Below are positions 1-8,701 of a stretch of 64,000 nucleotides of DNA, one piece after another (positions within the stretch are counted from its first letter, which is position 1; every line of letters begins with the position of its first letter). Source of the stretch: DDH964 sp963806685 (lineage in GTDB: Bacteria > Desulfobacterota > Desulfuromonadia > Desulfuromonadales > DDH964); assembly GCA_963806685.1 (NCBI GenBank), contig CAWDZB010000014.1, positions 58,570-122,569 on the forward strand, given 5' to 3'. The notes beneath the pieces are model-generated. The model searched no databases. It was given only the letters and a program-made list of their open reading frames with translations, and was not told the DNA's origin. A program made the position numbers and the translations under genes.

Positions 1-1122
1 CTTGGCGGCGGCGCTGGCGCCGTTCATGTCCTCGATCTCTTCCAGCAGCAGGACGAATTCGTCACCGCCGAGACGGGCTAAGGTGTCGGACTCGCGGGCG
101 CAGTCGCGCAACCGCTCGGCCACCTCGCGGAGCAGCTGGTCGCCGACCTCGTGACCGAGGGTATCGTTGACCTTCTTGAATTGGTCGAGATCGAGAAACA
201 GGATCGCCACCTGCTTTTGCGCCCGGTGCGCCCGGGCAATGGCATGTTCGAAGCGGTCCTGGAACAGAAGCCGGTTGGGCAGTCCGGTCAGGGCGTCATG
301 ATAGGCAAGGTAATTGAGACGCTCCTGGTTTTCGCGCAGCTTGATTTCGGTTTGCAACCGGTCGCTGACGTCATGCAGGGTGCCGGTCATGCGCACCGGC
401 CGTCCCTCGCTGTCCCACATTACCCTGGCCTGGCCATGAACGTGCCGGATTTTCCCGTCCGGCCAGACGACGCGGTGTTCGAGGTTGAATTCCTGGACTC
501 CCTCCAGGCAGCTTCTGAGGGCGAGGTCCACCACCGGGCGTTCCTCGTCAGGGACCAGCGACAGGAACAGCGGATAATCGACCGGCCCGGCAGGGGGAAT
601 ACCGAGAATCACCCGGGATTCCGGCGAGAGGGTCCAGTGGTCGGAACGCAGATCCCACTCCCAGTAGCCGAGACCGGCGATCTGCTGGGCCAGAACCAGC
701 CGTTCCTGGTTCTTGCGCAGTTCACCGACCGCCCGGGCGGCGCGGAGCATGTAGCGGATCCGGTAGCCGAGAACGGTCGGTTCGATCGGCTTGGCGACGA
801 AATCGGTGGCCCCGGCCTCATAGGCCTGGTGAATCACCGCCGGGTCGTCGTTGCTCGTTACCATCATGACCGGGGTGAGTTCTCCGGCGGGGAGCTGGCG
901 CAGGGCGCGACAGACGGCCAAGCCGTCCATCCCCGGCAGCTGGACATCGAGGAGTACCGCCGCCGGTTCCCGGGCCTGGAACTGCATCAGCGCCGCTTCG
1001 CCGCTGATGGCCTCGATGGCCGCAAAACCCGCCTCGATCAGCGCGTCGCACATGACCTGGCGAATGAAGAAATCGTCGTCGACAACCAGAATTTCTTCCC
1101 GACTCGCTTCGACCTCACCCAT
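1..1122 (-). CDS. Response regulator diguanylate cyclase (REC-PAS-GGDEF), 3' end outside window
   Basis: Probable cytoplasmic c-di-GMP synthase under phosphorelay control. From the ATG at 1122 (AGGA 8 bases upstream) the protein has a receiver domain at about residues 10-125, with acidic VVDDD, phosphoacceptor Asp in LLDVQLPGMDG and Lys in VAKPIEP. A PAS-like sensor region follows at about 150-270 (GLGYWEWD to GTLHDVSDR), then a GGDEF domain opening with DALTGLPNRLLF and carrying an intact RLGGDEF. The frame leaves the window just past GGDEF, so a C-terminal EAL domain cannot be excluded. It resembles the protein at 22938-25148 in layout and wording (LRxNQxRL linker, KPI after the receiver), so the two are probably paralogues. 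The sensed signal is unknown. Confidence 0.9.
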   Translation of the reverse strand, partial: MGEVEASREEILVVDDDFFIRQVMCDALIEAGFAAIEAISGEAALMQFQAREPAAVLLDVQLPGMDGLAVCRALRQLPAGELTPVMMVTSNDDPAVIHQAYEAGATDFVAKPIEPTVLGYRIRYMLRAARAVGELRKNQERLVLAQQIAGLGYWEWDLRSDHWTLSPESRVILGIPPAGPVDYPLFLSLVPDEERPVVDLALRSCLEGVQEFNLEHRVVWPDGKIRHVHGQARVMWDSEGRPVRMTGTLHDVSDRLQTEIKLRENQERLNYLAYHDALTGLPNRLLFQDRFEHAIARAHRAQKQVAILFLDLDQFKKVNDTLGHEVGDQLLREVAERLRDCARESDTLARLGGDEFVLLLEEIEDMNGASAAAK

Positions 1123-1369
1123 GGCATTGCATCCTCGATGGATTGGCCAACCGGCTTCCCCCGTTCATTCGTCCCCCTTTATCCCCTAACATCCCGCCCG
1201 CCGGCGCCGTTGCCGGCAGGGAATTTGGCCCTGATCGAACCGGGCTGTCCAGCGGGCAAATTCCCCGGCAACCGGCCGGGGCTGTAGATCGAAACGCGCA
1301 GGCGATACCGGCGGCGAGTTGACTGGCGACGGCCGTCGGTTAAGCTTTTAAAAAACAAGGAGGTAACCC

Positions 1370-1549
1370 ATGGCCGAAAATGACTGCACCAACCCCGAGC
1401 AACATTGCGACATGCACGCTTGTCAGCTGAAGTATAAGGAAATGAACCCGGAAATTGCCAGAATTTTCGAAGAACCGCGCTATGTCTGCACCAACTGTGG
1501 CGCCAAAGTCCACGACGAGGCCAACCTCTGCCGGCCCAAAGCGATCTGA
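1370..1549 (+). CDS. Small Cys-rich zinc-ribbon-like protein, 59 aa
   Basis: Short gene supported by a strong ribosome binding site (AAGGAGGT, 5 bases before the ATG) and by a good terminator 29 bases after its stop. The product has an N-terminal Cys/His patch (DCTNPEQHCDMHAC) and a C-terminal CTNCGAKVHDEANLC, which looks like a one-knuckle metal-binding ribbon. It has no signal peptide or membrane segment. It stands alone between a divergent signalling gene and a convergent permease gene. I do not recognise a named family; function unknown. Confidence 0.75.
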   Translation: MAENDCTNPEQHCDMHACQLKYKEMNPEIARIFEEPRYVCTNCGAKVHDEANLCRPKAI

Positions 1550-1577
1550 ACCAAACCGACGAATGCAGATCGTCACG

Positions 1578-1620
1578 CCGCCGCAGCGCCCCCTTCAGCG
1601 GGCCGCTGCGGCGGTTTTTT
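1578..1620 (+). terminator. Rho-independent terminator after the 59-aa gene
   Basis: An 11-bp perfect GC-rich stem (1578-1588 with 1604-1614) is followed at once by six T (1615-1620). It lies just downstream of the stop at 1549. Confidence 0.85.
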
Positions 1621-1647
1621 GATGGGCAGCCCCCGGGGCAGGTGCCG

Positions 1648-2544
1648 TCAACGGCGCTGGGAACCGAGGAAGATGGCGGCGAGGATAAGGCCGATGCCGA
1701 AAATCTCGTGGGCCGCGGTCGGGCGCCCGAAGATCAGGACATCCCAGACGAAGGAGAGAGCCGGCTGCAACAATAGCACCAGGCTGGCGAGGGTCACCGG
1801 GGTATCGCGCATTGCCGAGGAGATCAGCGACCAGCCAAGGGTGGTGCTGACCACGCCGACGCCGATCAGGGCCAGCAGCGAACCCCCGTCGGGGATGCGG
1901 AAGGAGACGCCGCCGAGGAGGCTTACGCCGGCCATGAAAACCATGCAGACCAGCGAGATCACCAGCATGGCCGAGACGCCGCTGACCGCCGGATGCCCCA
2001 TGGCCTGCTTCATGAGCAGGATGTAGGCGGAATAGCAGACCGCGGTGCCTAGGCCGAGCATGACCCCGGCCCGGTAGCCCGGCGCCAGGCCCGCCAGGTC
2101 CGTCCCGGTGATCAGCAGCAAGCCGGCCAGGGCGAGGACCACGGCGCCCAGGAACAGCCGGTTGAGGTTCTGGCCGAGCAGCAGCCAGGAGAAGAGCGCG
2201 GTAAAAAAGACCTGAAAGTTCCCCAGCAGCGTCGACAGTCCGGGGCCGACCAGGTGAATGCTGCGGTGCCAGCACATGAAGTCGACGCCCAGCGCCACCC
2301 CGCCCGCCGCCAGAATCAGCAGCACCTGCCGCGGCATCCGCCAGGAGGTACCGGCAAGGCGTAGCCAGAGCAGCAGCGCCAGCCCGGAAAAGAGCATGCG
2401 GTAAAACCCCGCCACATCCGGGGCCACTGCGGCCAGCTTGATGAAAATCGGCGAGAAGCTGATGCAGACCGAACCGGCCAGCAATCGAGCCAAGGGCAGT
2501 CGACCCACAGCGGGATCGGTACCGGCAGCCGGGTTCGGAGTCAC
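1648..2544 (-). CDS. DMT superfamily EamA-type transporter
   Basis: Inner-membrane permease of the drug/metabolite transporter superfamily. It is about 298 residues long with two EamA repeats of about five helices each, beginning LARLLAGSVCISFSPIFIKLA and ending in a hydrophobic helix before SQRR. Substrate cannot be told. I chose the GTG at 2544, which comes after the upstream thioesterase stop. An upstream TTG at 2604 would overlap that gene by 44 bases and add a Pro/Ser-rich tail unlike the family. It probably shares a transcript with the thioesterase gene 16 bases upstream. Confidence 0.85.
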   Translation of the reverse strand: MTPNPAAGTDPAVGRLPLARLLAGSVCISFSPIFIKLAAVAPDVAGFYRMLFSGLALLLWLRLAGTSWRMPRQVLLILAAGGVALGVDFMCWHRSIHLVGPGLSTLLGNFQVFFTALFSWLLLGQNLNRLFLGAVVLALAGLLLITGTDLAGLAPGYRAGVMLGLGTAVCYSAYILLMKQAMGHPAVSGVSAMLVISLVCMVFMAGVSLLGGVSFRIPDGGSLLALIGVGVVSTTLGWSLISSAMRDTPVTLASLVLLLQPALSFVWDVLIFGRPTAAHEIFGIGLILAAIFLGSQRR

Positions 2545-2560
2545 GGCCGTCCCGGGGGGA

Positions 2561-3049
2561 TTACTTGCCGGGGATGGTGATGCACAGACACTCGGCCTCG
2601 GCAAAAATCGTCTCGCCGCGGCAGATCCGGCCGCGTACCAGGATCTTGCGCCCCTCGGCAGAGACTACCTCGCTCTCCACGGTCACCACCTGTTCCAGCG
2701 GCAGCAGGTTGCGGAAGCTGACGTTGAGGTTGCCGACCACGACCGAGTAACCCGCCGTCCAGGCTGCCAGGCCGAGGACCTCGTCGAGGACCGCCGCCAT
2801 CGCGCCGCCGTGGGCATGTCCCGGGGGCCCCTCGGTTTCGGGGCCGAACCAGACCCGGGCCCGCAGCCGCTGCTCCAGGTCGCGAAAGTAGCGGATCCGG
2901 TAGCGGTTCCCGCCCGGCTCGCCGGAGACGAAACGCAGCGATGCGCCGACCAACGCCGGCGCATCGAAGGCGTTCCAGCCGGCATCGCCGCCCAGGTCGA
3001 CGGCCGGGCGAAGTACATCCTTATCTTTTTCCTGTCTCGCTGTTGCCAC
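2561..3049 (-). CDS. PaaI-like hotdog-fold thioesterase
   Basis: Predicted cytoplasmic acyl-CoA thioesterase of the 4HBT/PaaI type, 162 aa. The family signature is HAHGGAMAAVLDEVLGLAAW at about residues 78-97, a hotdog helix preceded by the active-site loop. It is followed by the strand VVGNLNVSFRNLLPL and a second strand ending in AECLCITI. The GTG at 3049 has AGGAGAAGGAA just upstream and is preferred. A GTG at 3094 would add 15 charged residues. Substrate unknown. It precedes the EamA permease gene by 16 bases, so the two are probably co-transcribed. Confidence 0.85.
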   Translation of the reverse strand: MATARQEKDKDVLRPAVDLGGDAGWNAFDAPALVGASLRFVSGEPGGNRYRIRYFRDLEQRLRARVWFGPETEGPPGHAHGGAMAAVLDEVLGLAAWTAGYSVVVGNLNVSFRNLLPLEQVVTVESEVVSAEGRKILVRGRICRGETIFAEAECLCITIPGK

Positions 3050-3292
3050 GCGTTCCTTCTCCTTTGCAGTCCCTTGCGGGCCGATATCGGGCACTTCAGG
3101 TCAGGGCATCCATCCTAGCGGCATCGCCCGCAAAACTCAATCATTTCGAAGGGTCGGCAAGGCCATGAGCGGCCGGGGCACCTTCCCGGGAAGGGCGGCA
3201 TCGCCAAAGCCTGCGCGGGGCGGTTTCGGCGTTCTTGGGCCGGGGTATAATGGAGGTGGCAGAAATCGGGGGCTTGGCGGAAGGAGGATTTC

Positions 3293-4375
3293 ATGCCGGT
3301 TACTTCCCTGGAAAATCGAGCGGCAGGGGCCCTGCTCGGCGCCTTCATCGGCGACGCCTTGGGGCTCGGCCCACACTGGTACTACGATCTCGCCGCCCTG
3401 CGTCGGGATTACGGCGACTGGATCGGCGGCTACACCGACCCCAGGCCTGGGCGCTACCACGCCGGGCTCAAAGCCGGCCAGCTTTCCCAGGCCGGCTTCA
3501 TCCTGCGCCTCACCCTCGAATCGCTGGTGGCTAGCGATGGCTACGACCAGGACGATTTCTGCCGCCGTCTCGACGAGGAGCTCTTCCCGCTCCTCGACGG
3601 CACGCCGGTAAACGGTCCCGGGGGCTACACCAGCCAGTCGATCCGCGGCGCCTGGCGGCGACGGGTGCAACAGCAGCGTCCCTGGAGCGAGACCGGCGGC
3701 CACGCCGACACCACCGAGGCGATCGAACGCACCCTGGCGATCGCGGTGCGCTACGCCCGCTACCCCGAAGAGTTGGCCAGCAACGTCGCCGCCAACACCA
3801 TCCTCACCCAGAGCGACGCAACCGTGGTGGCGCTGACCGTGGCTTATGCTGCGGTTCTCGGCCTGCTGGTCCAGGGGCATCCCCTCGACACCCGGCTCTC
3901 CGCCAAATTGATGGCGCTGGTCAAAAACGGCGCCCTACCCTTCCACGTCGTCACCGCCGACCGCCTGCAGCCGCCGCAGCCAGGGTTGCCCGAACCGTCC
4001 CGCGCCGGCCGTTTCACCTCGCCGGATGCCCTGTTGACCCCTTCCTGCGTGGCCACCGCCGCGGCCGACCCCGAGGTCCGCATCGAACCGGCCTGGAAGG
4101 TATCCCTCGTCTACGGCCTGCCCTGCGCCATCTACCACCAGCTGCCGGCGGCCTACTACCTGGGCGCCCGCTTCCGCACCGATTTCGAGTCGGCCGTCCT
4201 GCACGCGGTCAACGGTGGCGGCCAGAACCAGGCGCGGGCGATCCTGACCGGCGCCCTGGTCGGCGCCCAGGTGGGGCTTTCCGGCATTCCGCAGCGCTTC
4301 ATCGACGGCCTGGAAGAGCATGCCGACCTGCTGGCGCTGAGCCGGCAGCTGGCCACCCGCGCAGCGACGGGCTGA
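3293..4375 (+). CDS. ADP-ribosylglycohydrolase-family protein with altered metal site
   Basis: The 360-aa product has the fold signatures of ADP-ribosylglycohydrolases: GAFIGDALGLGPHWYYD near the N-terminus, TQSDATVVALTVAYA in the middle, and a C-terminal GGGQNQARAILTGALVGAQVG. In DraG and canonical relatives that last motif is GGDTDT and supplies di-metal ligands. Here both aspartates are missing (GGGQNQAR), and the usual GNGxxMR motif is replaced by GGHADTTEA. Activity on ADP-ribose is therefore uncertain; a J-crystallin-like or otherwise changed function is possible. The start has GGAGG 6 bases upstream. It is likely co-transcribed with the pterin dehydratase 23 bases downstream. Compare the intact DraG at 19477-20391. 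Confidence 0.8.
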   Translation: MPVTSLENRAAGALLGAFIGDALGLGPHWYYDLAALRRDYGDWIGGYTDPRPGRYHAGLKAGQLSQAGFILRLTLESLVASDGYDQDDFCRRLDEELFPLLDGTPVNGPGGYTSQSIRGAWRRRVQQQRPWSETGGHADTTEAIERTLAIAVRYARYPEELASNVAANTILTQSDATVVALTVAYAAVLGLLVQGHPLDTRLSAKLMALVKNGALPFHVVTADRLQPPQPGLPEPSRAGRFTSPDALLTPSCVATAAADPEVRIEPAWKVSLVYGLPCAIYHQLPAAYYLGARFRTDFESAVLHAVNGGGQNQARAILTGALVGAQVGLSGIPQRFIDGLEEHADLLALSRQLATRAATG

Positions 4376-4398
4376 GGAATTTCGGAAAGGAGTAGTCC

Positions 4399-4770
4399 AT
4401 GGAGAGGTTGCAGCAACAGCACTGTGAGGTCTGCCGCAGCGGAGCGCCGCCAGCAACGGCAGGAGAGATCGCCGGCTTTTTGCGCCAGCTGCCGCACTGG
4501 CAGGTGGTCACCGTCGACGGCATCGACCGGCTGACCCGGAGCTTTTCCTTCCCCGACTTCCGCGCCGCGCTTGAGTTTACCGACCAGGTCGGCGTCCTCG
4601 CCGAGGCCGAGGGGCATCACCCTGCGCTGCTCACCGAATGGGGGAAGGTGACGGTGCAGTGGTGGACCCACAAGATCAGGGGCCTGCACCGCAACGATTT
4701 CATTATGGCCGCCAGCACCGATGCCCTGCTGGACACACCAGTTCAGGAGGAGCCCGGCAGGGATGGCTGA
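4399..4770 (+). CDS. 4a-hydroxytetrahydrobiopterin dehydratase (pterin-4a-carbinolamine dehydratase)
   Basis: Small cytoplasmic enzyme (123 aa) that dehydrates 4a-hydroxy-tetrahydropterin, or acts as a pterin-related moonlighting protein. It has the family hallmarks: LPHWQVV, FPDFRAALEFTDQVGVLAEAEGHHPALL (the EGHHP catalytic His pair) and VTVQWWTHKIRGLHRNDF. An N-terminal HCEVCRSG adds two cysteines seen in the PhhB-like subgroup. GGAAAGGAG precedes the ATG. No aromatic amino acid hydroxylase is visible nearby, so its substrate in this organism is unclear. Confidence 0.88.
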   Translation: MERLQQQHCEVCRSGAPPATAGEIAGFLRQLPHWQVVTVDGIDRLTRSFSFPDFRAALEFTDQVGVLAEAEGHHPALLTEWGKVTVQWWTHKIRGLHRNDFIMAASTDALLDTPVQEEPGRDG

Positions 4771-4829
4771 CGCCAGAAGTAAAGACGGCCCCGCATCCTG
4801 CCGGGCCGCCGAACCAAGGGGGTGAAACC

Positions 4830-5769
4830 ATGGCCACCATGAAAGCAGTTCGCATTCATGCCTACGGCAGCCCGGAGGTATTGAGCTTTGAGGATGCCCC
4901 GCGACCCCGCCCCGAAAAAGGGGAGGTACTGGTACAGGTGCATGCCGCGGCGGTCAACCCCGTCGACTGGAAGATCCGCGAGGGATATCTGGCAGAGATG
5001 CTCCACCACCGTCTGCCGTTGATCCTCGGCTGGGACGTCTCCGGAACGGTGGCGGCGACCGGCCCCGGCGTTACCCGCTTCCAGGTCGGCGACGAGGTCT
5101 TCAGCCGCCCGGACCTCGCCCGCAACGGGACCTACGCCGAGTACGTCGTTATCCGCGAGACGGAGGTGGCGCCGCAAGCCGGCGGGCATCGACCATCGCC
5201 ACGCCGCCGCCATCCCCCTGGCCGGCCTGACCGCCTGGAAAGTGCTGATCGAGGCCGCCGACCTGGCTGCCGGGCAGCGGGTTCTGATTCACGGCGCGGC
5301 CGGCGGGGTCGGCAGCTTTGCCGTGCAGTTGGCCAAGTGGCGGGGCGCCGAGGTCGTCGCCACCGCCTCGGAGCGCAACCACGGCTATCTGCGGCAGCTG
5401 GGTGCCGATGCGGTCATCGACTACCGCACGATCCCCTTCGAGGAGGCGGCCGGGAAGGTCGACGTGGTCTTCGACACCATCGGCGGCGACACCCAGCAGC
5501 GCTCCTGGCAGCTCCTCAACCGGGGCGGCATCCTGGTCTCGATCATCTCGCCGCCGCCGGAGGATGCGGCGGCGGCCCACGGGGTGCGCCAGGCCTTCGT
5601 CTTCATCCAGCCCGATGCCGAGATCCTGGAGCGCCTCGGCAAACTGGCCACGGCGGGAACCCTCAAGGTTCACGTCGAGGAGGTACTGCCGCTCGGCGAA
5701 GCGCGTCGCGCCCAGGAATTGAGCCAGGGCGGCCATGCGCGGGGCAAGATCGTGCTGCAGGTGATTTGA
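4830..5769 (+). pseudogene. NADP-dependent quinone oxidoreductase/zinc-less MDR, frameshifted
   Basis: Medium-chain dehydrogenase/reductase of the quinone-oxidoreductase type. The first frame gives MATMKAVRIHAYGSPEVLSF through RNGTYAEYVVIRETEVAP. After about 5172-5176 the homology continues one frame over: PAGIDHRHAAAIPLAGLTAWKVL, the nucleotide-binding HGAAGGVGSFAVQLAK, DTIGGDTQQRSW, and the C-terminus GGHARGKIVLQVI. One extra C in GCGCCGCAAG explains the shift; without it the protein is a normal ~312 aa. AAGGGGGTG precedes the ATG at 4830. Either a decayed gene or a base-call error; the latter seems more likely because nothing else is damaged. Confidence 0.85.
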
Positions 5770-5776
5770 ACCGCTC

Positions 5777-7063
5777 CTACCCGTGCAGCAGCCGGAACTG
5801 GAGGATGTAGATCACCGCCCCGGCGAGATAGCCGATCAGCGCCAGCCAGCTGATCTTCTTCACGTACCAGAAAAAGTGGATCTTCTCCATCCCCATCGCG
5901 GCCACTCCCGCCGCCGAGCCGATGATCAGGATCGATCCGCCGGTCCCCGCGCAGTAGGCCATGAACTCCCAGAGAAAACTATCCGGCGGGAAGTGCACCA
6001 TGTGGTACATCCCCATCGACGCGGCCACCAGCGGCACGTTGTCGACGATGGAGCTGACCAGGCCGATGATGCCGACGATCAGGTCTTGGCGGCCGATCGT
6101 CCGGCCCAGCCAGTCGGCGAGAGCGCCGAGGATCCCGGCGTGCTCCAGGGTGGCCACCGCCATCAGGATGCCGAGAAAGAAGAGAATCGAGCTCATGTCG
6201 ATGTGAGTCAGCGCGTGGACCAGGGTCAGGTGCTTCTTGTCTTCCTCCTCCTTGTTGCGGTGCAGCAGTTCGCCGAGCAGCCACAGCACCCCGAGGCCGA
6301 GCATGATCCCCATGAAAGGAGGCAGGTGGGTCAGGGCCTTGAAGACCGGGACCGATACCAGGCTGCCGATGCCGCAGAAGAACATCAGGTTTCGTTCCAG
6401 GGGGGTGGTTTCGATCCCCTGCCGCCGCTCCACGATTTGCGGCGCAACCACCTCGCGGCCGCGCAGGAGATAAGCGGTGATGGCCAGCGGCACGATCAGG
6501 TTTGCCAGCGATGGCAGCAGCACTTCCTTCATGATCGCCAGGGTGGTGATCTGGCCGCCGATCCAGAGCATGGTGGTGGTCACGTCGCCGATTGGCGACC
6601 AGGCGCCGCCGGCATTGGCGGCAACCACGATGATGCCGGCGAAGAAGAGCCGGTCGTCCTGCCGGTCGAGGAGTTTTCTCACCAGCGAAATCATGACGAT
6701 GGTGGTGGTGAGGTTGTCGAGGGTGGCGCTGAGGAAGAAGGTCACGAAGCCGACCATCCACAGCAGGGTGCTGAGCTGGGTGGTTTTGACCTTCGAGGTG
6801 ATTACCTGGAAGCCCTCATGGGCGTCGATCACCTCGATGATGGTCATCGCCCCCAGCAGAAAGAAGATGATCTGGGCGGTCGATGCGAGGGATTCGTTCA
6901 GGTTCTCCGCCACCAGGTGGTGGTCGCCGGTCAGCACCGCATAGACGGTCCAGAGCAGGCCGGTGGCGATCAGGGCGGTGGCGGATTTGTTGATCTTGAT
7001 CGGATGTTCCAGGGCAATGGCCGTATACGCGACGACGAAGATGACCACCAGCAGAATATTCAT
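5777..7063 (-). CDS. nhaD: Na+/H+ antiporter NhaD
   Basis: Inner-membrane sodium/proton antiporter of the NhaD/ArsB-like ion transporter superfamily, 428 aa with about 11-12 hydrophobic segments. Diagnostic stretches are SATLDNLTTTIVMISLVRKLL, ANAGGAWSPIGDVTTTMLW, SSIVDNVPLVAASMGMY and GTGGSILIIGSAAGVAAMGM, where the charged residues within membrane spans carry the ions. It starts with ATG at 7063 and ends 8 bases from the convergent oxidoreductase gene. It would expel Na+ and help pH balance. Confidence 0.93.
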   Translation of the reverse strand: MNILLVVIFVVAYTAIALEHPIKINKSATALIATGLLWTVYAVLTGDHHLVAENLNESLASTAQIIFFLLGAMTIIEVIDAHEGFQVITSKVKTTQLSTLLWMVGFVTFFLSATLDNLTTTIVMISLVRKLLDRQDDRLFFAGIIVVAANAGGAWSPIGDVTTTMLWIGGQITTLAIMKEVLLPSLANLIVPLAITAYLLRGREVVAPQIVERRQGIETTPLERNLMFFCGIGSLVSVPVFKALTHLPPFMGIMLGLGVLWLLGELLHRNKEEEDKKHLTLVHALTHIDMSSILFFLGILMAVATLEHAGILGALADWLGRTIGRQDLIVGIIGLVSSIVDNVPLVAASMGMYHMVHFPPDSFLWEFMAYCAGTGGSILIIGSAAGVAAMGMEKIHFFWYVKKISWLALIGYLAGAVIYILQFRLLHG

Positions 7064-7132
7064 GAGCGGGTTCCTTGGCGTGGGAGGGTCGGGAAACGTG
7101 CCGGGCGGCCCGGCGGCAGTTGGCGCGGCGGA

Positions 7133-7486
7133 TCAACCGGCGGGAGGGGGGCGGGGCAGCGCGGCCGTGCCGTCCCGGGAGCGCCCCGGCGCATGCATCG
7201 GGGCTTGCCGCGGACGCAGCAGCGTTTTTTCCGGCAGCAGCAGGCCCGATGCCCCCTGGCCAGGCAAAACGGCCCACAGCCCGGCCGGCGAACCTGCTTC
7301 GTCATCGGTTTCAGCGCCGGTGAACTGGGCGACGGGAGTTTCGGCCAGGAAGGAAAGGGACGGGTGGGAGAGCCGGTCAGCGACGGCAGGTGGGGGCAGG
7401 GCAAAGCCCTGCAGGAAGAAGGCGGCAAGCAGCAGGCCGGGCAGCAGCGGCCAGCGGGGGCGAAAGGCAGACACGGTCGGATTCAC
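7133..7486 (-). CDS. Hypothetical secreted or membrane-anchored protein
   Basis: Weakly supported gene of about 117 aa upstream of nhaD. From a GTG at 7486 it encodes a basic start and one hydrophobic stretch (WPLLPGLLLAAFFLQGFALPPP) typical of a signal peptide, then a Pro/Gly/Ala-rich low-complexity region with no recognisable domain. The GTG could be replaced by an upstream start at 7567. Position 70 bases before nhaD and the same strand suggest a shared transcript. No family recognised; it may be a chance frame in GC-rich DNA. Confidence 0.35.
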   Translation of the reverse strand: MNPTVSAFRPRWPLLPGLLLAAFFLQGFALPPPAVADRLSHPSLSFLAETPVAQFTGAETDDEAGSPAGLWAVLPGQGASGLLLPEKTLLRPRQAPMHAPGRSRDGTAALPRPPPAG

Positions 7487-7606
7487 CCCCGGGCCGGACA
7501 CCAGGACCGGTGCCGCCGAAACGCGTGACAGGAAAGATTGGAAAACCGGGTGCAGACCATGGCCCACCCATTTCGAGCTTCAGGGATGTATACTGCAGCG
7601 CGGACT

Positions 7607-8701
7607 TCAGCACCTTTTCCCCTTGTTGTCAAGCGGCTTGATGGCAGCATCGCCTTTCGGGACGCCGCCGGCGACGCTGGCCGCTGCCAGCAGCGATGTC
7701 AAATCGAAGGCGATCCGCTCGCCCTGGCGCACCCTCTCCCGCAGCAACCCCAGCTCCCGGTCGAGCACTTCCAGCAGGGCGAGGACGGCACGCTCCTCGG
7801 CACTGGTCTCGATCACCGCGGTGACCGCGCCGTTCCTGATCACCAGCCGCCGGTCGCCGGAAAGGGCAAGCAGCGGGTCGTGGGTAGCGAGCAGGACGAT
7901 CTTTTCCTGCTTCACCAGCAGCTCCAGAGCCCGGCGCCGGTCGACCCCGGCGTTTTCGATTTCGTCGATGAGGACGACGGGGGAGGCACTGAGCAGCGCG
8001 ACGTCGGCGATCATCAGCGCCCGCGACTGGCCGCCGGAGAGGGCGGTGACCGGCGTGTCTAGGCTGAAGGGCTCGCCGGCGAGTTCCACCGCCAGGGCAT
8101 AAATTTGCTCCACCAGCTGTGGAAGCTCCGCCACCAGGCGGCTCTCGCCGTGCAGGGTGAGGAACTCGTGCACCGAAAGATCCACGACGAAGTTCATGTT
8201 CTGGGAGAGCTGGGCGACCAGCCGCTGTTCACCGGAGAGGCGGCCCGCCTGGTCGGGAGGACAATCGTCAAGGAGAATGCGACGGCCGCTCGGGGTGTCC
8301 CCCTGGGCCAGGCACTCGATGTCCGAGAGCAGCCGGCTCTTCCCGGAGCCGGTTGGCCCGACCACGCAGACCACCTCGCCGGGACGCAACTCCAGGCAGA
8401 TTCCCTCGGGATTGCCGGCCTTGTCGGTTCCGCCGAGTACCGTGATCTTGCCCGGCGGCCGGGCGGCCTCCTGGCGGAAGCTTTCCATCCGGGCAATGAA
8501 CTCGAGCAGGCGGCGGGTGAAACCGGGGCCATCGAGGCCCCGGGCCTCGAGCTGCTCGGCGTCCAGGGTGGCGACGTATTCGGCCCAGGTTTCCGGGCCG
8601 ACGGGCAGCGGCAGGTCGAGGGCGGCGAAAAAGTCCCCCAGGTAGGAATGCCGGCACAGCAGCCGGCTGCAGGGCTGGTCCAACAGCGTTGTGGGGGTCA
8701 C
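7607..8701 (-). CDS. ABC-type ATPase without a permease, third gene of the nifB-linked trio
   Basis: 364-aa cytosolic ATP-binding cassette. About residues 1-70 form a small helical, Cys-containing domain (LLDQPCSRLLCRHSYLGDFF) that resembles DUF1858/ScdA_N-like domains. The ABC module follows: Walker A GPTGSGKSRL (about 130), Q-loop region, signature LSGGQSRAL, Walker B VVLIDEIENAG and switch His in LLATHDP. No transmembrane part is fused or adjacent. The GTG start overlaps the stop of the upstream GTPase gene by 4 bases (GTGA), so translation is coupled. I infer a chaperone-like or metal-handling ATPase serving nitrogenase cofactor assembly; substrate unknown. Confidence 0.8.
   Translation of the reverse strand: MTPTTLLDQPCSRLLCRHSYLGDFFAALDLPLPVGPETWAEYVATLDAEQLEARGLDGPGFTRRLLEFIARMESFRQEAARPPGKITVLGGTDKAGNPEGICLELRPGEVVCVVGPTGSGKSRLLSDIECLAQGDTPSGRRILLDDCPPDQAGRLSGEQRLVAQLSQNMNFVVDLSVHEFLTLHGESRLVAELPQLVEQIYALAVELAGEPFSLDTPVTALSGGQSRALMIADVALLSASPVVLIDEIENAGVDRRRALELLVKQEKIVLLATHDPLLALSGDRRLVIRNGAVTAVIETSAEERAVLALLEVLDRELGLLRERVRQGERIAFDLTSLLAAASVAGGVPKGDAAIKPLDNKGKRC

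Noticed and set aside
151..1287. Long plus-strand open frame of 378 codons
   Set aside because: Antisense to the REC-PAS-GGDEF gene, whose minus-strand product has clear domain motifs; the plus frame has none.
5172..5176. Programmed frameshift or recoding in the oxidoreductase gene
   Set aside because: No slippery heptamer or stimulatory structure was seen; a one-base insertion explains it.
5783..7528. 581-codon plus-strand frame
   Set aside because: Shadow of nhaD and its upstream gene in GC-rich DNA; His/Asp/Gln-rich with no domain.
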